Positions 36,001 through 44,424 of a DNA stretch of 64,000 bases are shown in pieces. This stretch comes from JBQLZQ01 sp052168355 (GTDB lineage: Bacteria > Pseudomonadota > Alphaproteobacteria > DSM-16000 > Inquilinaceae), in contig JBQLZQ010000054.1 in NCBI GenBank assembly GCA_052168355.1, positions 1 through 64,000 on the forward strand, given 5' to 3'. Both the position numbers and the translations under genes were made by a program. The notes under the pieces are model-generated. The model saw nothing but the letters and a program-made list of their open reading frames with translations. It had not been told where the DNA came from and searched no databases. Every line of letters starts with the position of its first letter. Position 1 is the first letter of the stretch.

Positions 36001-36553
36001 CCGCCAGCCCGTGGCGCATCAGCTCGACATACAGCCGTCCCGGAAACAGCCGCATCAGGGCGGCCAGCGCCTCTTCCGCCGCCGGCCCCTGCCCGTCCGC
36101 CAGGGCCCGGCCGACGGGGCCCGCGGGACCGCCGGTCAGGGCCAGCAGCCCATCCGTCCGTCCCTCCAGCTGGGTCCAGCCGATCTGCGGCGGCGCGCCG
36201 GGGTCGGTTTCCAGATAGGCCATGCTGATCAGGGCCATCAGGTTGCCGTAGCCAGTCTCGTCCTGGGCCAGCAGCACCAATTGATCGGGCGGCGTTCTCA
36301 CCCCCGGCCGAAGACCACCCGTCGGCTCCGTCCGCCCCAGCGGCAGCACGACGCCGGTGATCGGCTGTATCCCGGCCGCCGACGCGGCGACCGCAAACTC
36401 CAACGCGCCGAACAGATTGGCGCTGTCGGTGACCGCCACGGCCGGCATGCGCCGGTCCCGGCACAGGCTGATCAACTCGCCGAACTTGATCGCTCCCTCG
36501 GCCAGAGAATAGGCCGAATGGACCCGCAGATGGACGAAGTCGGCGTGGGACAT
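33077..36553 (-). CDS. dnaE: DNA polymerase III subunit alpha
   Basis: Replicative polymerase catalytic subunit. The 1158-residue protein has the N-terminal PHP domain (FVHLRVHSAYSLAEGAIKF), the palm domain with the metal-binding Asp residues in MPDFDIDFCQDRR at about residue 410, the finger and little-finger domains with KFDFLGLKTL and RRAMGKKI, a helix-hairpin-helix region and a C-terminal OB-fold (LAGVIIAKREQMTKSKKRMAFV). I place the start at ATG 36553 (MSHADFVHLR); the longer open frame upstream runs into lolD. It lies 61 bases downstream of lolD and appears complete. Confidence 0.97.
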   Translation of the reverse strand: MSHADFVHLRVHSAYSLAEGAIKFGELISLCRDRRMPAVAVTDSANLFGALEFAVAASAAGIQPITGVVLPLGRTEPTGGLRPGVRTPPDQLVLLAQDETGYGNLMALISMAYLETDPGAPPQIGWTQLEGRTDGLLALTGGPAGPVGRALADGQGPAAEEALAALMRLFPGRLYVELMRHGLAVEETIEPALIDLAYRHDLPLVATNDVFFSTASMAEAHDALLCIASGSYVGQQDRRRVTPEHRFKSAEEMRALFADLPEAVDNTLVVARRCHFMPTGRKPILPAFATAEGRSEADELRDQAMAGLERRLETAVFAPTQSPAEREEAATPYRRRLDYELGVISDMGFPGYFLIVADFIRWAKDRGIPVGPGRGSGAGSVVAWALTITDLDPLRFGLLFERFLNPERVSMPDFDIDFCQDRRDEVIGYVSDKYGHDRVAQIITFGKLQARAVLRDVGRVLQMPYGQVDRICKLVPNNPANPVTLAQAIEGEPQLRAQRDDDDSVRHLIDTALKLEGLYRHASTHAAGVVIGDRPLAELVPLYRDPRSPMPVTQFNMKYVEQAGLVKFDFLGLKTLTVLARAVDLIRAGGTPIDLDTIPLDDKATFEMLSRGEGTGVFQLESAGMRDVLRKLRPDRFEDIIALVALYRPGPMENIPKYISVKDGKEKPDYLHPSLEPILAETHGIMIYQEQVMEVAQVLAGFSLGAADLLRRAMGKKIKAEMDAQKKHFVDGATARGVDGGQAATIFDLVAKFAGYGFNKSHAAAYAMVAYQTGYLKANYPLEFFAASMTLDLGNTDKLNVFRQELDRLALRLLPPDINRSGAVFVVEPADAGDGQAAIRYALGAIKGVGVEAMRSVEEERSANGPFRDVFDLARRLDGKSVNKRQIENLIRAGALDSLDANRARLLAASEKLVRYAQSAASERQSGQVSLFGGDGGEALSVPALPSVPDWDMMERLRQEFDAIGFYLSAHPLDGYNTRRVGARRHREVAAEAGTLAGKTVKLAGVIIAKREQMTKSKKRMAFVSLSDPSGLFEVTLFEEVLARVRPLLEPGTPVLMAVEVQARDGDLRLTAQSVGSLDEAVAGADARLAIYLADERAVGPLKATLEREGKGRGQVDIWVQVDAVREIEIALPGRYALSGRGRAALKAIPGVADVQEI

Positions 36554-36614
36554 GGGATCGGTCGCGTTATGAGAGCCGGGTGCCGCCGCACTATCGCAGA
36601 GCGTCGTCCCGCCG

Positions 36615-37364
36615 TCACCCGGCACGGCCCGACCGGGCCCGCCCCATACCCGGAAAAACGGCGCCGTCGTGATCGACCAACCGGCCGTCGCGCAATTCCA
36701 GCACCCTGTCCATCCGCCCCGCCAGTTCCAGATTATGGGTGGCGACCAGAGCGCCGATGCCGGTGGCGTGCACCAGGTCGAGCAGCAGGGCAAACACCTC
36801 CTCGGCGGTGTCGTGATCCAGATTGCCGGTCGGCTCGTCGGCGATGAGCAGGCGGGGACGGTTGACGAGGGCCCGGGCGATGGCCACCCGCTGCTGTTCG
36901 CCGCCCGACAGGGCGGCCGGCCGGTGCCCCGTCCGGTCGGCCAGACCGACCCGGCCCAGAAGCTCGCGCGCGCCGTCCAGCGCCGCCGACCGGCGCCGGC
37001 CGGCGATCATCTGCGGCAGAGCCAGGTTTTCCTCGGCGGTGAATTCCGGCAGCAGGTGATGGAACTGATAGACAAATCCGATGGACCGCCGCCGCAAGCC
37101 CGTGCGTCCCGAATCGGACAGGGATCCGGCCGCGTTCCCTTCGATCAGCACGGTGCCGCCGTCCGGCCGCTCCAGCAGCCCGGCGATGTGCAGCAGCGTC
37201 GACTTGCCTGCCCCGCTGGGACCGACCAGGCCGACCATTTCCCCAGGCGCGACCGACAGCGAGGCGCCACGCAGCACGTCGAGACGGCGCCCGCCCTGAT
37301 GAAACGCCTTGACCACCGACTCCAGTGTCAGGATCGAGGCGCTGCCGCCCGCCGGCTCACTCAT
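36615..37364 (-). CDS. lolD: Lipoprotein-releasing ABC transporter ATP-binding protein LolD
   Basis: ATPase that powers release of outer-membrane lipoproteins from the inner membrane, with LolC/E. The 249-residue protein shows Walker A GPSGAGKST at 47-55, the ABC signature LSGGEQQRVAIARAL at about 150, Walker B LLIADEPTGNLD, and the H-loop in VATHNLEL. The ATG at 37364 overlaps the lolC stop by 8 bases, so the two are translationally coupled. The lolC-lolD-dnaE order is usual in alphaproteobacteria. Confidence 0.96.
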   Translation of the reverse strand: MSEPAGGSASILTLESVVKAFHQGGRRLDVLRGASLSVAPGEMVGLVGPSGAGKSTLLHIAGLLERPDGGTVLIEGNAAGSLSDSGRTGLRRRSIGFVYQFHHLLPEFTAEENLALPQMIAGRRRSAALDGARELLGRVGLADRTGHRPAALSGGEQQRVAIARALVNRPRLLIADEPTGNLDHDTAEEVFALLLDLVHATGIGALVATHNLELAGRMDRVLELRDGRLVDHDGAVFPGMGRARSGRAG

Positions 37365-38598
37365 ACCGCAAGGCCTCCACCGGATCGAGCCGGGATGCCC
37401 GCAGCGCCGGATAGATGGTGGCCCCGAACGACAGCACCAGGGCCACCGCGGCGACCAAGGCCACCTCCAGCCCCTCGATCTGAGACGGCAGGCGGCTGAG
37501 ATAATAGATCTCGGCGCTGAACAGTTCGGTCCCGGCGATCGAATCGAGAAACGCCTGGATACGGCTGACATTGGCGGCGATAAGAACCCCCAGACCCACG
37601 CCCGCCGCCGTGCCCAGAACACCGATGGTCGACCCGGCCAGCAGGAAGATGCGCAGGATGGCACTGCGCGGTGCGCCGATGGTGCGCAGGATGGCGATAT
37701 CGGCCCCCTTGTTCTTGACCAGCATGACCATGCCCGAAACGATGTTGAAGGCGGCGATCAGGATGATCAGGGTCAGGATCACAAACATCACGTTGCGCTC
37801 CACCTTGAGCGCGTTGACCAGCGACGATTGGTTCTGTTGCCAGTCCCAGATGGTGTAGGGGCCGGCCAGGACCGGGTTGAGGATGGCGCGCGCGATGTCG
37901 ACCCGATCCGGGTCGTCGATAAAGACCGAGATGCCGGTCGCCCGATCGGGCATCTGGAAAAAGATCTGCGCTGCCTCCAGCGGCATGAAGACGACGTTGC
38001 TGTCGAACTCCGACATGCCGGCGGAAAAGATGGCGGCGATCTCATAGGCGCGCATGCGCGGCACGGTCCCGAACGCGGTCGCCGCCCCGCTGGGCGCCAC
38101 CAGGGTCAGGCTGTCGCCCAGCCCCACGGCGTACCGGTCGGCCATGCGTGAGCCGATGGCGATCACGTCCCGTCCGGCGAAATCGGCGGGATCGCGCATC
38201 CGCAGATCGCCGGCGATGGCCGGCAGCGACAGAAAATCCTCCGGCCGCAGGCCCCGCACCGCCGCCCCAGACGCCCGTCCCCGGTGCGACAAAAGCGCCT
38301 GCCCCTCGATCACCGGGGCGGCCCGCACCACGATGTCGGCGCCGAGCACCCGGTCGGTCAGGTCCTCGTAGTCGGTGACACCGCCCTGGCCATAGATGTT
38401 GAGATGACCATCGAAGCCCAGCACCGTGCGCAACAGTTCGGTGCGGAACCCGTTCATCACCGACATGACGATGATCAGGGTGGCCACCCCCAGCATGATG
38501 CCGACAAAGGAGAAACCGGCGATGACGGAGATAAAGCCTTCCGTCCGCCGCGGCCGCAGATAGCGGAAGGCCACCATCCTGACGAAGGGATTGAACAT
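37357..38598 (-). CDS. lolC: Lipoprotein-releasing system permease LolC/LolE
   Basis: Inner-membrane permease of the Lol exporter. The 413-residue protein has the N-terminal MFNPFVRMVAFRYLRPRRTEGFISVIAGFSF entry, split here by its first membrane helix, a periplasmic domain of about 200 residues, and three C-terminal helices beginning at about residue 275, ending ALRASRLDPVEALRYE, the typical coupling end. Only one such gene is present, as in species with a homodimeric LolF-type permease. The ATG 38598 fits the family start. No clear promoter is seen in the 153 bases upstream. Confidence 0.94.
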   Translation of the reverse strand: MFNPFVRMVAFRYLRPRRTEGFISVIAGFSFVGIMLGVATLIIVMSVMNGFRTELLRTVLGFDGHLNIYGQGGVTDYEDLTDRVLGADIVVRAAPVIEGQALLSHRGRASGAAVRGLRPEDFLSLPAIAGDLRMRDPADFAGRDVIAIGSRMADRYAVGLGDSLTLVAPSGAATAFGTVPRMRAYEIAAIFSAGMSEFDSNVVFMPLEAAQIFFQMPDRATGISVFIDDPDRVDIARAILNPVLAGPYTIWDWQQNQSSLVNALKVERNVMFVILTLIILIAAFNIVSGMVMLVKNKGADIAILRTIGAPRSAILRIFLLAGSTIGVLGTAAGVGLGVLIAANVSRIQAFLDSIAGTELFSAEIYYLSRLPSQIEGLEVALVAAVALVLSFGATIYPALRASRLDPVEALRYE

Positions 38599-38751
38599 TG
38601 AGCGATACTGCTTTCCTTCAGGTCCGTGCCAAGTCGCACAAAGCCGGGTCAATATGGCATTCCTGCGGCTTTGGTTCGTACGCAGTTTCGCACCGGGACG
38701 AACGCGCCACGTTCGCCGCAGGCCGGGGACGGCCGGACGCCGTGAGAGACC

Positions 38752-39492
38752 TCAGCGAATCCAACCGGTTGCGAGAGCGGATGCCCACTCCTGCCGCCCG
38801 TTTCGCCTGGCCATCTCTGCCATCGCTGCGGAATCATAGGAAACATACCGAAAACCCGCGGTCCAGCGGTTGCCGGATTTCTCAAGAACGGCGTAGCAGG
38901 CGTCCGGCGTTCCGGACTGCATGACGTGAAACACGGGACTGATATCGTCATATCCCGGGCATCCAACGCTGCCCGGATTGACGACAAGGCGACCGTCGCC
39001 CAATCGGACGATCCGCGGAATGTGCGTATGGGCACAGAGAATCAGCGGATAGGACAAGCCAACGGCCTCGGCCTCGATATTCTCGAGCGTGGCCATGTGA
39101 ACCACCGCGTCGTCGGTGACGGATTCCAGCCAGTAGGTCGTATCGCTAGCCGGCGTGCCGTGGCACAGAAACACCTCGTCCCGAAACACCGCCGTGGCGG
39201 GAAGCGCGGCAAGCCAGTCGCGATGATGGCGTCCCAGCTGCGCGCTGGCGGCCTTGTCGGAAGGCCCCATCTGCGTGTCCGGCACCTCGACCAGCCAACG
39301 GTCATGGTTGCCCCGAATGGCCAGGTCGCCCCGTGCCATAAGGAGATCGGCCGTTCGTCCCGCTTCCAGCGGACCGCTCAAATGATCCCCGAGATTGACC
39401 ACGGTGTGAATGCCGATCCGGGCGGCGTCCGCCAGAACCGCTTCCAGGGCCAGGCGGTTCCCGTGAATATCGGCGATAGCCGCGAACCTCAT
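38752..39492 (-). CDS. Metallophosphoesterase family protein
   Basis: Predicted two-metal phosphodiesterase or phosphatase of the calcineurin-like superfamily, YfcE/MJ0936-like, cytoplasmic. The 246-residue protein shows the metal ligands in order: ADIHGN (Asp8, His10), NLGDHLSGP, IRGNHDRW, and the C-terminal CHG and CAHTHIPR plus NPGSVGCP. Its natural substrate is not known. The start ATG 39492 has GGAG 8 bases upstream and lies 21 bases after the proS stop, so it is probably co-transcribed with proS. Confidence 0.88.
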   Translation of the reverse strand: MRFAAIADIHGNRLALEAVLADAARIGIHTVVNLGDHLSGPLEAGRTADLLMARGDLAIRGNHDRWLVEVPDTQMGPSDKAASAQLGRHHRDWLAALPATAVFRDEVFLCHGTPASDTTYWLESVTDDAVVHMATLENIEAEAVGLSYPLILCAHTHIPRIVRLGDGRLVVNPGSVGCPGYDDISPVFHVMQSGTPDACYAVLEKSGNRWTAGFRYVSYDSAAMAEMARRNGRQEWASALATGWIR

Positions 39493-39513
39493 GGAACCCG
39501 CTCCATCCCTTTT

Positions 39514-40836
39514 TCAGGCGGGCGCGCCAGCGATCCGCGCCAGGGCGTCTTCGGCCGACACTTCATGCCGCTCGCCGGTGGCCCGACGTTTGAGTTCGAC
39601 GGTCCCCGCCTTGGCCCCGCGCGGTCCGACCACCATCTGCCAGGGCAGGCCGATCAGATCCATGACCGCGAATTTGCCGCCGGCCCGCTCGTCGGTATCG
39701 TCCAGCAGCACGGACCGTCCGGCGGCGTGGAGCCGGCCGTAAAGATCCTCGCACACGGCGTCGCAGGCCGTGTCGCCGACCTTGAGATTGAGCAGCCCGA
39801 CATCGAACGGCGCCACCGAGTCGGGCCAGACGATGCCGGCCTCGTCGTGGCTGGCCTCGATGACACCGCCGACAAGGCGCGACACGCCGACCCCGTAGGA
39901 CCCCATCTCGATCGGCACCGGCACGCCGTCCGGCCCGGCCACGCTGGCGTCCATGGGACCGGAGTACTTCGTGCCGAAAAAGAAGATGTGCCCGACCTCG
40001 ATGCCCCGCCGCTCCACCAGCCTGTCGGCCGGCACGGGACAGGACGCGGGATCGTGCATCTCATCGGCGGCGGCATAGTGGGCCGTGACCCGCGCGACCA
40101 GGGCGGCGAAATCGGCGTCCGTCTCAGCGGCGGTGCTGGTCAGATCGAGATCAAGCAGCGCCGGATCGCAATAGAGCTCGCTTTCCCCCGTATCGGCCAG
40201 AACGTGGAATTCGTGGCTGAGGTCGCCGCCGATCGGCCCGGTCGCCGCCTTGACCGGGATGGGCTTGAGCCCCATCCGCTCGAACGTTCTGAGATAAGCA
40301 ATGAACATCCGGTTGTAAGACGCCTTGGCGCCTTGGAAATCCAGATCGAAGCTGTAGGCATCCTTCATCAGGAACTCACGCCCGCGCATGACCCCGAAGC
40401 GCGGCCGCACCTCGTCCCGGAACTTCCACTGGATGTGATAGAGGGACAGCGGCAGGTCGCGGTAGCTTTTGACCGAGGCGCGGAAGATGTCGGTGATCAT
40501 CTCCTCGTTGGTCGGGCCGTACAGCATGTCCCGGTCGTGCCGGTCGGTGATGCGCAGCATCTCCTTGCCGTAGTCGTCGTAGCGCCCGCTCTCCCGCCAC
40601 AGATCGGCCGGCTGGATGGTCGGCATCAGAAGTTCCTGGCAGCCGATGCGGTCCTGTTCCTCGCGGACGATCTGTTCGATCTTCCGAAGCACGCGCAGGC
40701 CCAGCGGCAGCCATGCATAGATCCCGGCGCTGGTCTGGCGCACCAGCCCGGCGCGCAGCATCAGGCGGTGGGAAACGATTTGCGCCTCGCTCGGCGTTTC
40801 CTTGAGGGTGGGCAGGAAAAAGCGGGACAGGCGCAT
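39514..40836 (-). CDS. proS: Prolyl-tRNA synthetase (short, insertion-less type)
   Basis: Class II aminoacyl-tRNA synthetase for proline. At 440 residues it lacks the large editing insertion of the 570-residue E. coli enzyme, the form typical for alphaproteobacteria. Motif 1 region SAGIYAWLPLGLRVL, motif 2 FRDEVRPRFGVMRGREFLMKDAYSF (split across its loop) and motif 3 GSYGVGVSRLVG are present, followed by the anticodon-binding domain. ATG 40836 (MRLSRFFLPT) matches the family start; upstream codons look like noise. Confidence 0.96.
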   Translation of the reverse strand: MRLSRFFLPTLKETPSEAQIVSHRLMLRAGLVRQTSAGIYAWLPLGLRVLRKIEQIVREEQDRIGCQELLMPTIQPADLWRESGRYDDYGKEMLRITDRHDRDMLYGPTNEEMITDIFRASVKSYRDLPLSLYHIQWKFRDEVRPRFGVMRGREFLMKDAYSFDLDFQGAKASYNRMFIAYLRTFERMGLKPIPVKAATGPIGGDLSHEFHVLADTGESELYCDPALLDLDLTSTAAETDADFAALVARVTAHYAAADEMHDPASCPVPADRLVERRGIEVGHIFFFGTKYSGPMDASVAGPDGVPVPIEMGSYGVGVSRLVGGVIEASHDEAGIVWPDSVAPFDVGLLNLKVGDTACDAVCEDLYGRLHAAGRSVLLDDTDERAGGKFAVMDLIGLPWQMVVGPRGAKAGTVELKRRATGERHEVSAEDALARIAGAPA

Positions 40837-40944
40837 GGGCGAAACCGGGATCCGGGCAGATGAGGCGGAGGCCCGACCGGGCCGATGGGTGGCGACTGTA
40901 GGCAAACCGCCCGGCCCTGTCCACGTGGGAACGGCGCGCGGATC

Positions 40945-42324
40945 CTAGACCGGCGCCGCCGCGGGCCGGCGCAAGACCCAGATCGAAACCGGGGTGTGAC
41001 GACCGCGCAGGGTACGGTCCGCCTCCCTGTCCAGCCCGTGCATCAGTGCCGGATCGGATCCGACGGCATCGCGCGCCTCGGACGCCACGACGTCGCTGAC
41101 GATCAGGCGGGCATCCAGCTCCCGGGTCAGCGCCTCCAGCCGGTTGGCGACATTCACCGTGTCGCCCAAGACGGTGTATTCCAGACGGCGGCTGTCGCCG
41201 ACATTGCCGACCACCACCTCGCCGCAATGCAGGCCGATGCCGACCTCGATCGGCGGATCTCCCCTCTCGTGGCGCTCGCGGTTCCACGCGTCGATTTCCG
41301 CCAGCATGGCACGGGCACAGGCCAACGCCCTTACCGGATCGTCGTCCCGGGTTCGCGGCGTGCCGAAATGGGCCATCACCGCATCACCGATGTATTTGTC
41401 GACGGTCCCGTCATGGGCGAAAACCACACGCGCCAGACGGCCGTGATATTCGCGCAGCAGGGCGATCACCCGGTCGGGCGGCATGGCCTCGGTCTGACGC
41501 GTGAACCCGACCATGTCGACGAACAGCACCGCCACCTTCTGCACCGCCACACGGTCCAGGGATTCGCCGCTGCGGGCCAGGTCGTCGACCAGATTGGGGG
41601 AGAAGTAGCGGGACAGGTTGGCCCGCGCCGCCTCGGCCATGACCTGGCGCCGCACCAGGCGACGCGACCGCCACGCCGTCACGGCCAGGATCAAGGTCAC
41701 CAGGACCAGAAAAATCGTCTGGTTGTACCAGGCGGTGAGTGAAACGAAGTTCTCGTCCAGCAGCAGGGCCGTGATCTCGTCCCGGCTGAACAGCCCGCTG
41801 TCCAGCATCTGGACCGACGTGTAGGCCACGCTCTCGGGCAACCCCACCACCCAGAGTACGCCCGCACTCCATGCCAGGATCGACCAGCCGCCGGTCCAGA
41901 TCACCAGCCCGGGGGAATAGCTGAGCGCCATGCCAACGAGAAACACGCCCAGATAGAGAAAATTGGGCAAACGGAGATTGAGCTGCGGGGTCAGTTCGAA
42001 AATCGGCGCCGGGACCACCAGAAAGTAGGTCAGCAAGGCAACATCCAGGGTCAAAAACCCGGCGGTCCACAACCAACTGCCAAACCCCAGCCGGCGCAGA
42101 ACATAGGGTGCAACCCCAAGCGCCATGAACAGCCCCAACAGGGCTGCGTAGGGCACCGACCGTTCCGCCGGTAGGGTGCTCAGAACCCAGACGGTCAGAA
42201 ATCCCAGAACCAGCAGCCGGCCCCAAAGGGCAAAGGCAAGACCGGCCCGCTCCTCGCGCTGGAAGGCGTCGCCCACGGCATCCGGCGGCTCTGGCTCCGG
42301 GGCGGAGGTCGCGGATGGGGTCAT
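40945..42324 (-). CDS. Membrane-bound class III adenylate cyclase
   Basis: Predicted adenylate cyclase making cAMP. The N-terminal half (about residues 25-215) has roughly six membrane segments that I cannot match to a named sensor domain; the C-terminal half (about 240-440) is a class III cyclase homology domain. The metal-binding FVDMVGFT and the KYIGDAVMAHFG segment are intact, with Lys in DKYIGD and Asp-Thr in LGDTVNVANRLEAL, the adenine-type specificity residues. The gene lies 108 bases upstream of proS and shows no partner. GTG 42330 is an alternative start. Confidence 0.88.
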   Translation of the reverse strand: MTPSATSAPEPEPPDAVGDAFQREERAGLAFALWGRLLVLGFLTVWVLSTLPAERSVPYAALLGLFMALGVAPYVLRRLGFGSWLWTAGFLTLDVALLTYFLVVPAPIFELTPQLNLRLPNFLYLGVFLVGMALSYSPGLVIWTGGWSILAWSAGVLWVVGLPESVAYTSVQMLDSGLFSRDEITALLLDENFVSLTAWYNQTIFLVLVTLILAVTAWRSRRLVRRQVMAEAARANLSRYFSPNLVDDLARSGESLDRVAVQKVAVLFVDMVGFTRQTEAMPPDRVIALLREYHGRLARVVFAHDGTVDKYIGDAVMAHFGTPRTRDDDPVRALACARAMLAEIDAWNRERHERGDPPIEVGIGLHCGEVVVGNVGDSRRLEYTVLGDTVNVANRLEALTRELDARLIVSDVVASEARDAVGSDPALMHGLDREADRTLRGRHTPVSIWVLRRPAAAPV

Positions 42325-42470
42325 CCTCACGGTACGATCCCAAGCAAATTGCGGCGTCGCGTCCAGGGACGGCGGGTTCCGCTACAAGAGATGGGCGCCT
42401 GCGGTCCCGACGGCAAGCGACGCCGCCATCGGCAGACATTGGAAAAGGCCGAGGACCAAAGACGGTTCTT

Positions 42471-42896
42471 TTAGTCCCGTACCGTGGCGGCGCAGAGGCC
42501 GGCCACATAGGGTTCGGCTTCCGGCGTCAGCGGCTGACCGTTGAACGTCAGGCGCTCGCCGTCGAAGGCAACGACGCCGACCGCGCCCTCGGCCACAAAC
42601 CCGGCGGCCAGCGACGGTATGCCGAACCGCTGGGCCAGATCGACCGCGATGACGAACTCGTAGACCTCCGGCAGGGCGATGACGGGCCCGCCGCCGAGGT
42701 CGGCCGGCGCCACGTCCCGGCCATGGACATCAACGCCCGGCCGATAGGCCACGTCGGGCGCCGGCGCGTGGGGGATCAGGCGCCGGCAGTCATCGGCGGA
42801 CAGCCGCACCGTATAGGGCCCGACGTCCGGCGTCTGTGCCGTCGCGGCAGTCACGGCCAGCAGGGCGGCCGGGAGGCTGATCCAGGAGCGTGTCAT
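42471..42896 (-). CDS. Small secreted hypothetical protein
   Basis: A 141-residue protein with a clear signal peptide (MTRSWISLPAALLAVTAATAQ), so the mature form of about 120 residues is periplasmic. The mature part begins DVGPYTVRLSADDCRRLIPH and contains DVAYRPGVDVHGRDVAPADL, a style I associate with an uncharacterised conserved alphaproteobacterial family, though I cannot name it. Two cysteines are conserved-looking (one early, one near the end). AGGA stands 7 bases before ATG 42896. Divergent from the purine permease, 133 bases away; 146 bases separate it from the cyclase. Confidence 0.75.
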   Translation of the reverse strand: MTRSWISLPAALLAVTAATAQTPDVGPYTVRLSADDCRRLIPHAPAPDVAYRPGVDVHGRDVAPADLGGGPVIALPEVYEFVIAVDLAQRFGIPSLAAGFVAEGAVGVVAFDGERLTFNGQPLTPEAEPYVAGLCAATVRD

Positions 42897-43029
42897 GGCG
42901 CCATCCTGGCCCGGGGACCCTAACGAGGCGTTAAAGCAAACCCTCCTGAGGATGCGCGAGCCGCTATATCTTGGGTTCATTTTATTCCATACTGCCAAAT
43001 AGAGTGATTTCGAGAGAAGGACCATTCCC

Positions 43030-44322
43030 ATGTTCGAACGCTATTTCGCGCTGACGGCCCATGGCACGACCGTCCGGATCGAGCTCCTGGCCGGTTTGAC
43101 CACCTTTCTCACCATGGCCTATATCATTTTCGTCAACCCGCTGATCCTGGCCAACGCCGGAATGGATCACGGCGCGGTCTTTGTCGCCACCTGCCTGGCC
43201 GCGGCCATCGGCACCCTGATCATGGGGCTTTACGCCAACTACCCGATCGCCCTGGCGCCGGGCATGGGGCTCAACGCCTACTTTACCTACGGTGTGGTGC
43301 TGGGCCTCGGCTATACATGGCAGATCGCCCTGGCGGCGGTATTCCTGTCCGGTCTCATCTTTATCGTCATCAGCGTCCTGCCGATCCGCGAATGGATCAT
43401 CAACGCCATTCCGCGCAGCCTGAAGATGGCGATCTCGGCGGGTATCGGGCTGTTCCTCGGCATCATCGGGCTGCAGAGCGCGGGGATCGTCGTCGACAGC
43501 CAGGCGACCCTGGTGACGCTGGGCGATGTCACCCAATGGCCGCCGATCCTGGCGACCCTGGGTTTCGTGGCCATGGCCGCGATGGTCGCCCTGCGGGTCC
43601 CGGGCGCCATCATCATCGCCATCCTGGGTGTCACCGTCGTGGGCATCCTGCTCGGCGTGTCGGAGTTCAACGGCATCGTATCCGCGCCCCCCAGCATCGC
43701 GCCGACCTTTCTGGCCATGGATCTGGGCGGGGCGCTGCAGCTGGGTCTAATCGCCATCATCTTCGCCTTCCTGTTCGTCGATCTGTTCGACACCGCCGGG
43801 ACCCTGGTCGGCGTCGCCCATCGCGGCGGCCTTCTGGATGCCCAGGGGCGGCTGCCGCGCCTGCGCCAGGCGCTGATCGCCGATTCGACGGCGACCGTCG
43901 CCGGGGCGGCGCTGGGCACCTCGTCCACCACCAGCTATATCGAAAGCGCCTCGGGCATCAACGCCGGGGGCCGCACCGGTTTGACGGCCGTCACGGTCGG
44001 CGTTCTGTTTCTGCTGGCGCTGGTGTTCTCGCCGCTGGCCACGACCATCCCCGGCTATGCCACGGCCCCGGCCATCGTCTTCGTGGCCTGCCTGATGGCC
44101 CGCGGCATGGCGGAAATCGACTGGGACGACGTCACCGAATACGCCCCGGCGGTGGTCACGGCTCTGGCCATGCCGCTGACCTATTCGATCGCCCACGGCA
44201 TCGCCTTCGGCTTTATCACCTACGCGGCGATCAAGCTGCTCAGCGGCCGGTTCCGGGACGCCAGCCCCATGGTCCTGGTCCTGGCGGCGCTGTTCGTGAT
44301 CAAGTTCGCGGTTTTGGGCTGA
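43030..44322 (+). CDS. NCS2 family purine permease (AzgA/GhxP-like)
   Basis: Proton-coupled importer of adenine, guanine or hypoxanthine, inner membrane. The 430-residue protein has about 12-14 membrane helices and AzgA-branch motifs: the N-terminal FALTAHGTTVRIELLAGLTTFLTMAYI entry (split by its first helix), NPLILANAGM, APGMGLNAYFTY, the DLFDTAGTLVGVA signature, and GTSSTTSYIESASGI. The ATG is preceded by AGAAGGA. It is the only + strand gene in this part of the window and sits between otherwise neighbouring DUF1467 and proS genes. No purine riboswitch was recognised in its 133-base leader region. Confidence 0.93.
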   Translation: MFERYFALTAHGTTVRIELLAGLTTFLTMAYIIFVNPLILANAGMDHGAVFVATCLAAAIGTLIMGLYANYPIALAPGMGLNAYFTYGVVLGLGYTWQIALAAVFLSGLIFIVISVLPIREWIINAIPRSLKMAISAGIGLFLGIIGLQSAGIVVDSQATLVTLGDVTQWPPILATLGFVAMAAMVALRVPGAIIIAILGVTVVGILLGVSEFNGIVSAPPSIAPTFLAMDLGGALQLGLIAIIFAFLFVDLFDTAGTLVGVAHRGGLLDAQGRLPRLRQALIADSTATVAGAALGTSSTTSYIESASGINAGGRTGLTAVTVGVLFLLALVFSPLATTIPGYATAPAIVFVACLMARGMAEIDWDDVTEYAPAVVTALAMPLTYSIAHGIAFGFITYAAIKLLSGRFRDASPMVLVLAALFVIKFAVLG

Positions 44323-44353
44323 CCGGACGGCCGGCACTATTGGACAAGGAGTC

Positions 44354-44390
44354 TGCCCTTTTTTCGACCAATCACGTCAAAAAAAGGGCA
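44354..44390 (+). terminator. A/T-core inverted repeat downstream of the purine permease
   Basis: TGCCCTTTTTT (44354-44364) pairs with AAAAAAGGGCA (44380-44390) as an 11-bp perfect stem with a 15-base loop, 32 bases after the permease stop. No U-tract follows on the + strand, so it is an imperfect terminator. Because its right arm touches the -35 element of the next promoter, it could also be an operator. Confidence 0.45.
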
Positions 44391-44418
44391 TGACTCGCAC
44401 GATTACTTCTAGTACATT
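44390..44418 (+). promoter_or_regulatory. Candidate promoter of the intergenic small RNA
   Basis: ATGACT (44390-44395) and TACATT (44413-44418) are separated by 17 bases, each matching 4 of 6 consensus positions. Transcription would start near 44425, just before a hairpin-rich segment that ends in an intrinsic terminator. Confidence 0.45.
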
Positions 44419-44424
44419 CATTTT

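Noticed and set aside
33596..36847. 1083-residue open frame antisense to dnaE
   Set aside because: Composition rich in His, Gln, Arg and Gly without family similarity; mirrors the codon bias of dnaE. Other long antisense frames (47635-50139, 51687-53594, 56170-58281, 22859-25690) were rejected for the same reason.
42897..43029. Purine riboswitch before the AzgA-type permease
   Set aside because: The conserved guanine/adenine riboswitch core and its loop-loop motifs are not visible; the region is 133 bases of ordinary sequence with a good ribosome-binding site.
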